From Monarcha castaneiventris obscurior (lineage: Eukaryota > Chordata > Aves > Passeriformes > Monarchidae), in the NCBI GenBank assembly GCA_026261815.1, contig JAMPIT010000682.1, positions 630,001 through 694,000 on the forward strand: 64,000 bases of DNA. The letters are read 5' to 3'. The translations under genes and the position numbers were made by a program. The notes under the pieces were generated by a model. It searched no databases. It saw only the letters and a list, made by a program, of their open reading frames with translations, and was not told the DNA's origin. Shown in pieces: positions 52,801 through 58,800 of this stretch. Every line of letters begins with the position of its first letter. Position 1 is the stretch's first letter.

Positions 52801-55800
52801 AAGAAGGAAATGCACAGTCAGTGGAACCAGGGAAGAATCCTGTGAAGAGTACAGGAAAGCTGCCCAAATATGTGGGCATGGGATTGGGAAAGCTAGGGCA
52901 CACTGGAGCTGAGTTGGCAAGGAGTGGCAAGAATATGAGAGGCTTCTATAGGTGCATTAGAAGGCTTGAGGAGTGGGCCCATATAAAATGGCCCAAACCT
53001 GGACACAGTATTCCAGGTTCAACCTTGTGGTGTCAAGTAATGAGAATAATCACTTCTTTCAGCCTTCTGTCCACAGCTGCGCTGTACCTTGGCTCTGAAT
53101 GACAGCCCCCACACCCAGTGAGTCAGGCGTTGCCCTCACCTCTCACAGGAACAGGTTTGTCATGCCTGTCAGTGTCTGATTATCTTCTGTTGCTGTGCTA
53201 ATGCAGATATTAACGAGTGTGCTTTGGATCCGGACATTTGCTCCAATGGGATTTGTGAAAACCTGCGTGGCAGCTATCGCTGCAACTGCAACAGTGGCTA
53301 CCAGCCTGACCCTGCTGGAACCAATTGTGTGGGTGAGTTGTTTGCTGTTTTCTATCGTGGCTGAATTATTTATCACTGCGTTGATGCTGATTTGACCTGA
53401 CAGAATTTAGGTCGCAAGGCACCTGCTTCTTCAAGCTACAGTGAAAATGCAAAAAATCTGGAATGGTGCTTTTCTCGACCACTGCATAGTTATCATTCTT
53501 ATTGTATGTTTTCCTGTCATTTAGTGGGTGAGTATTGCTGTGTGAGAAGTGTAAGCAGGAGGTAACATTGCAGGTTTCATTCTCCGTCTAAGTAATTTTA
53601 TTATTCATGGTCATACATGAAATCCCGTGTTTCTTTTCTTCTGGGAATCCTTACATCCAAAAAAAGGGTGTATTATACCACAACTGCATTGTGCAATAAT
53701 GTTGCTTATAGCCTTGTAATGTTAAGCAGAAAGGTGAAGTTTGCTTAAATTAAAAGCTAATGGAAGTTTCTCTGAAACCATCAGGATACTTAAAGGATTG
53801 TCCTTAAGTACTGCGTTTATTTTGCTCTTAAATGTTTACTGACCTGTCACTACTGTTTGTGCTCAACAAAACTCCACCATTTTTGGTGGGGAAAACCTGG
53901 TCCATATAGCTATGGTATAGTTCTCATATCAAACATTCCTTCTTGATGATGCAAAGCAAACAAAGAGTAAAGAAAGTGTTTCCTTTCATCTGCTCAAATA
54001 AAGGAACTTTACAGCTAGTTACTTCCTAAAGTCCTAAGTATGACCTTTTGGCAGAAAAAGCACTGCTGCAGAAAATTACTGGTGTTTTTCTTTTTAAAAT
54101 GCTTCATGGAATATTCATTCTCCAAGTGTAATTTATGGGAAGGGATTTTATTTATCTAGTTACTCTTGGGACTAGGTAGGTGCTAGTATAATCTATGTAT
54201 TTACTTAAATAAAGATAAAGCTTACTGAATGTGAGCATGTGTTTACTTTTAGACAGAGTTTTTCCATGAGAGAGCTGACGTATGAACAGTCAGATAAAAG
54301 GCTGGAAGATTTTATGACACAGATTATGAGATGCCAGGAAATAGAAATGGTCATCAGTCAGAATGCAGGCAGTATTTCTGTCAGGTCTGAGTGGGTTTAG
54401 AGCATAAGCTATGTTGTTCTGTGTTTTTACAGAGCATATCACAACAGATTAGAGTCCAAATCTGAAGTTATTCTATGAGATACTAAGGAAATAATGCATT
54501 CATCAAGCTGCACAGTTTGAGTCAAAGGACTGTACAACAAGAAGCTAAAATTGCTCTTGAAAATTTAAATTCACAAATCCATCTGCCTTTCTGTGGTTGA
54601 AATCAGATGAAGTTAAATTAAGGACAGGTTTAGAAGAGCCTTTTTTTAAATTCGTGGCTGCCAGACTTAACCCTTGGATTCATCATCTGGGGAAATTTAG
54701 ACTATATTGTCTGAGTCCTAGACGAATTCATAAGCACAGGTTGGACAATCTAAAGTAGTTGGGGAAATCAAAATTCTCCAGATTGTAGTTATATTGCATT
54801 CTCACTTCTCTATTTTTAAACTTAAAAACTCTCTAAAAGTCTATTTGATTTAAGATTTCAGTTACAGTATTAGGTTTGGGAACTCAAGCAGTCAATAAAG
54901 AGGAGACACCCTGAAGCAGGATAAAATGTCAGATTTATCCTGACTTACCCTATCAATATTATTCTATAAGCTTAGGTTATTGTGACAGGTGATGGTCATT
55001 AGAAGAAAAGGCTTAAAATTATGTATTTTTTGTTCTTTCATAGAATAAATAATAGAGCAATGAGGAAGACACATTGCTTTTTATAGAATTATTTTCGGTT
55101 TGTTTAAGAGAAGTTCAGGAAATTATGTTAAGTTATGGGATTTTCCTAGTCAGTGTGCTTGATATCCTGGTCTTAATCATAGTTTCTTTTTAAAATACAG
55201 TGTTCTTCTGGAGGGGAGGTACTTGTGTACTCATGAGATGACTGCCATACATGAACTGTACAGGATAGATTTTAATCCACTTCATGGATAACCAAAACAA
55301 TTTTAGCCTATAAAACAGAGTTAGAACAGTAATTAACACACTGTTTTTGTGTTTAAAAAAAATAGTTAAACTACTGTTTTCAAAGCAAATAGACAGACCT
55401 TTGTGAATTTTTATGGTGTAGTCACACAAATGACAAGATCATTGCAGGAAAACATAAGTATTTGTTTTAAGACGAACCATGAACTAACTTTTGAGTTTGC
55501 TAGCAAAAAAAAAAAAAAAAACCAAACTTTAAAGGCAGAAGAGACATTTTTGCAGTAAAAACCTGAAAATGCATTAGAGCTTTGAAACCAAGAGCTGTAA
55601 TTGTTGTCCGTGGTCTGGCTGCTGTCTCTGCAGACGTCGACGAGTGCGCGGTGAACGGGCTGCTGTGCGACAATGGGCTCTGCAGGAACTCCCCGGGCAG
55701 CTACAGCTGCTCCTGCCCCAAGGGTTACCTCTTCAGCCCGGACACAGACACCTGTGAAGGTGAGGAACCTGCAAATTCTGCCAGCTTGGCTGGTTGTTGT

Positions 55801-58800
55801 GTCACACCCAAGCGAAACCATCACAGGAGGTACCAGAGGAAAAGCGCTCGCTCTTTTCCTCTGAGTGACGTTGCATAAATCTTCACATTCCTCTTGTAAT
55901 TTCTCTACAGTACCTTTTATTGGGCTGGGTATTGCTGTTGAATTTCTTTTAAAGTAATAATTTTGTTTTTACATGAAAATGTTTTCCTTTCCTCAGCTAC
56001 AACATTTTTAGACTACGATAGAGGGGAATATGTGGTTTCCCGTGTACCAGGAACCAGGAATTGCCATGCACCATGTACCAGGAACACCCTGTCTGTGATT
56101 TAGGAAAATGCATCTGTTTTGATCACAGATCTCTCCTTTTTCTTTTCTCCCTTCTTCTCTCCCTTCAGTCTGTGGTGATAGTTAATTCTAGATCAAATCC
56201 TGTTCTCTGTGATGCATTCCTGAATCTGGGTATTACTCCCTAGTAATACTAAAATTGTCATTTATTTTTACAGCATGATCAAAATTGCTTTCTTATATTC
56301 CTTTTTAACACAGATGTTAAAGCAGCAAAAATTTCATATAGCAGAAACTAATGAGAAATTTTAATTAATAAAAAAATATATGGAAAGCTGTACAAAAATA
56401 AGTAAAATTGGAAGTATTAGCTTATGTGCCAACTCTTAATTAGTATTTGATGTAGTAGAATTTTATTGGTCTTCTTTATTTTTTGTTTGGTTCCACAGTC
56501 TGTAAATCTCAGTATATGTAATCATTAGAAAGTTTTTATAGTAAATGATTTTGCATTTCTGTGGGTGATGGGGAAGCTGCTATTCCCTGTTGCAAAACAC
56601 TTGTTATGTGAACCAGTGTAATCATCCAGATTTTTCTGAAGTGGTGGAAGACGTTCCTGTCCTCATCTCCTTGTTGTTATTCATCAGGCAGAAGTTACTG
56701 CCATGCAGCAAAGCAAACATAGAGAAAGGAAAGTGGAAATGTTTTAAGTTCTGGCAGTACAATGTGATTCACATGTGCTATACAAAACTTCATCCCTTCT
56801 ATGCAAAAGAAACTATATTCCTTTATATTCTAATACATGTGGGTTTCAGAGGTCACCTTTAAAAGTTAGTTCTTGCTTTTTTTGCATGTTACAATTTGGT
56901 AGTGCTTGTTCAGAGTCGGGCTTTTCTTGTGCCAGCCCCCATGGATTTACAGAGCTTTCTGTGCCAAGTTGTTTCAGTGCCTATCTGCCTACAGTGCCAA
57001 GGAATTTATCCTTCAGGGTCTGAATCTGTGATCAGTGTCTGTGCACAGGAAGATTTCTGTCCGTGAAAACAGTGTACTGTGTGCCCTTAATGTGCATGTT
57101 TCTTAAGGAATCTTCTAGACTGAAAAACTGATGTGGTATGGTAAAGGCAGGTGTTGCTACCAAGAGCATCAGAGCATGAAACACTGACCTAAAGCTAGGT
57201 GGATGAGAAGCCAGAATGTAAACAACCCAGCCAATCTTGTTGAAATAAAATGTATTGACATTTTTGAACAGTAAACTTAGATTTATTTTTTTAAGGTAAT
57301 AATGCTATTAATATATCATGCATCTTGAATCTCATTGTTAGATTGACATCTAAATTTAGCCAGTGAGGTAAAAAAGCTGGTCAGGAGGGGTTTTGTGTAA
57401 AAGTGTCTGTAAGACCTATTAAATGTGTTGCATTTTTACTCATGTTGGGTAGGCAGTAGTAATGCTGGGTTGGCAGCAGAGAAAGAAATTATTGTTTTTC
57501 TGCCCAAATCCTGTTTCTTGTAATTCATTTTGGAGTTACAAGTTCACTGGTTGTAAAATCCTGCTGTAGTCAGGAGTTCTGGGCTGAGCACTGAAAATGC
57601 TCTGATGCTTATTACTCACCAGTATGTTTTTAATATGACTCTCATCAGCAACTCTGAAGAAACAAAACCCTTCACTGGTTTTGTTTGTAGTTCAGTTGCA
57701 ATTTTTTATCAGTTTGATGCGAGGAGTAGGAGACTGGTTAGAGGCTCCAGAGTCTGTGAAAGTTGAGATTTTTATGACAAGCTCCATGGTTTAGTTTGTG
57801 TTTCCAGTGACATAACTAGTTAAATGTAAACCAGATGTGCTTTGAAGTTCATTTCCAGGAATGTACAGCAGACTGTTTCAATTTTTGTTTCTCTGACGTT
57901 TACAATGTACACTCACTTCACTTAAGAGAAAAAAAATTCTAAAGCACGCCCCAATAAATATCTTCATACGTAGTGGTTTTTATTTTAAAATACAAAATGG
58001 TGTTAAAGACAGTTTGGTTTCTTGCTTACTCTTTTAAAAATTACAATTTATTTTTATCATGAGAAGGTGCAGGGAAACAATTTTTGGAGTTTGTTTACAT
58101 TGAGCATATGATACTTTTTCACTCGATTCAGCAGCACACTAATGCTGAAATGCATTTGATATCATCTTTTAGTATTTTTTTTTTTTCCTGGATGGTGGTT
58201 TTGGGATGTAGTCAATGCACTATTATCAGCCTATTACTACCCAAATCCATTTGGTTCGGGTTTTTGTTTCTTTTTTTTCCTTCTTACTTAGCACAGTACT
58301 AAAGCATATCAAGTGCAGAAAGGCCTAGAACATGGCCCATGAAGCCAAGAGAGCTGCTTCTACTTTTCAAAAGATGTTGAACTTTGGCCCCTCCATCTCC
58401 ACTTTTTCCCTTTGGTTGTAGTTTTGGGGACATTGGCTTCCAGGTGAGGCCCTCAATTATTTTTTGTCAGGTTTGGGTTCAAACTCTGAAGATTTGAAAA
58501 GAAAGACGTCTTCCCCTAAAAGAAAACTGATTGTAATCCTAACCTGCTAAATTCCAGGGAGAATTAAAGATAGGCATGATAACCTCATATTACCTCTATA
58601 AATGTGAAGCACTTTAAGTTTCATGCATCTTCTTAATATCCTTAATGAGGTTGAAGTGGTGTTCTGGATAGTGGCAGCTGTCTGCTTTTTACTTTGTACT
58701 GCACATTGGTTGTGTCTGTGCAAACCTGTGTGTGGTTGAACTGCCAGCTGTTAAAACAATGTGATACTTTACATGGAAATCACCTGTTTCCAGCTTTAAA

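Larger units (their letters stand above)
49914..53206 (+). other. FBN2: FBN2 intron 17
   Basis: The 3,293-bp intron contains a T17 run (50181-50197) and a composite CR1 locus from about 51960 to 53100, made of antisense 3' sequence, sense ORF2 sequence, then antisense sequence again. Confidence 0.85.
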
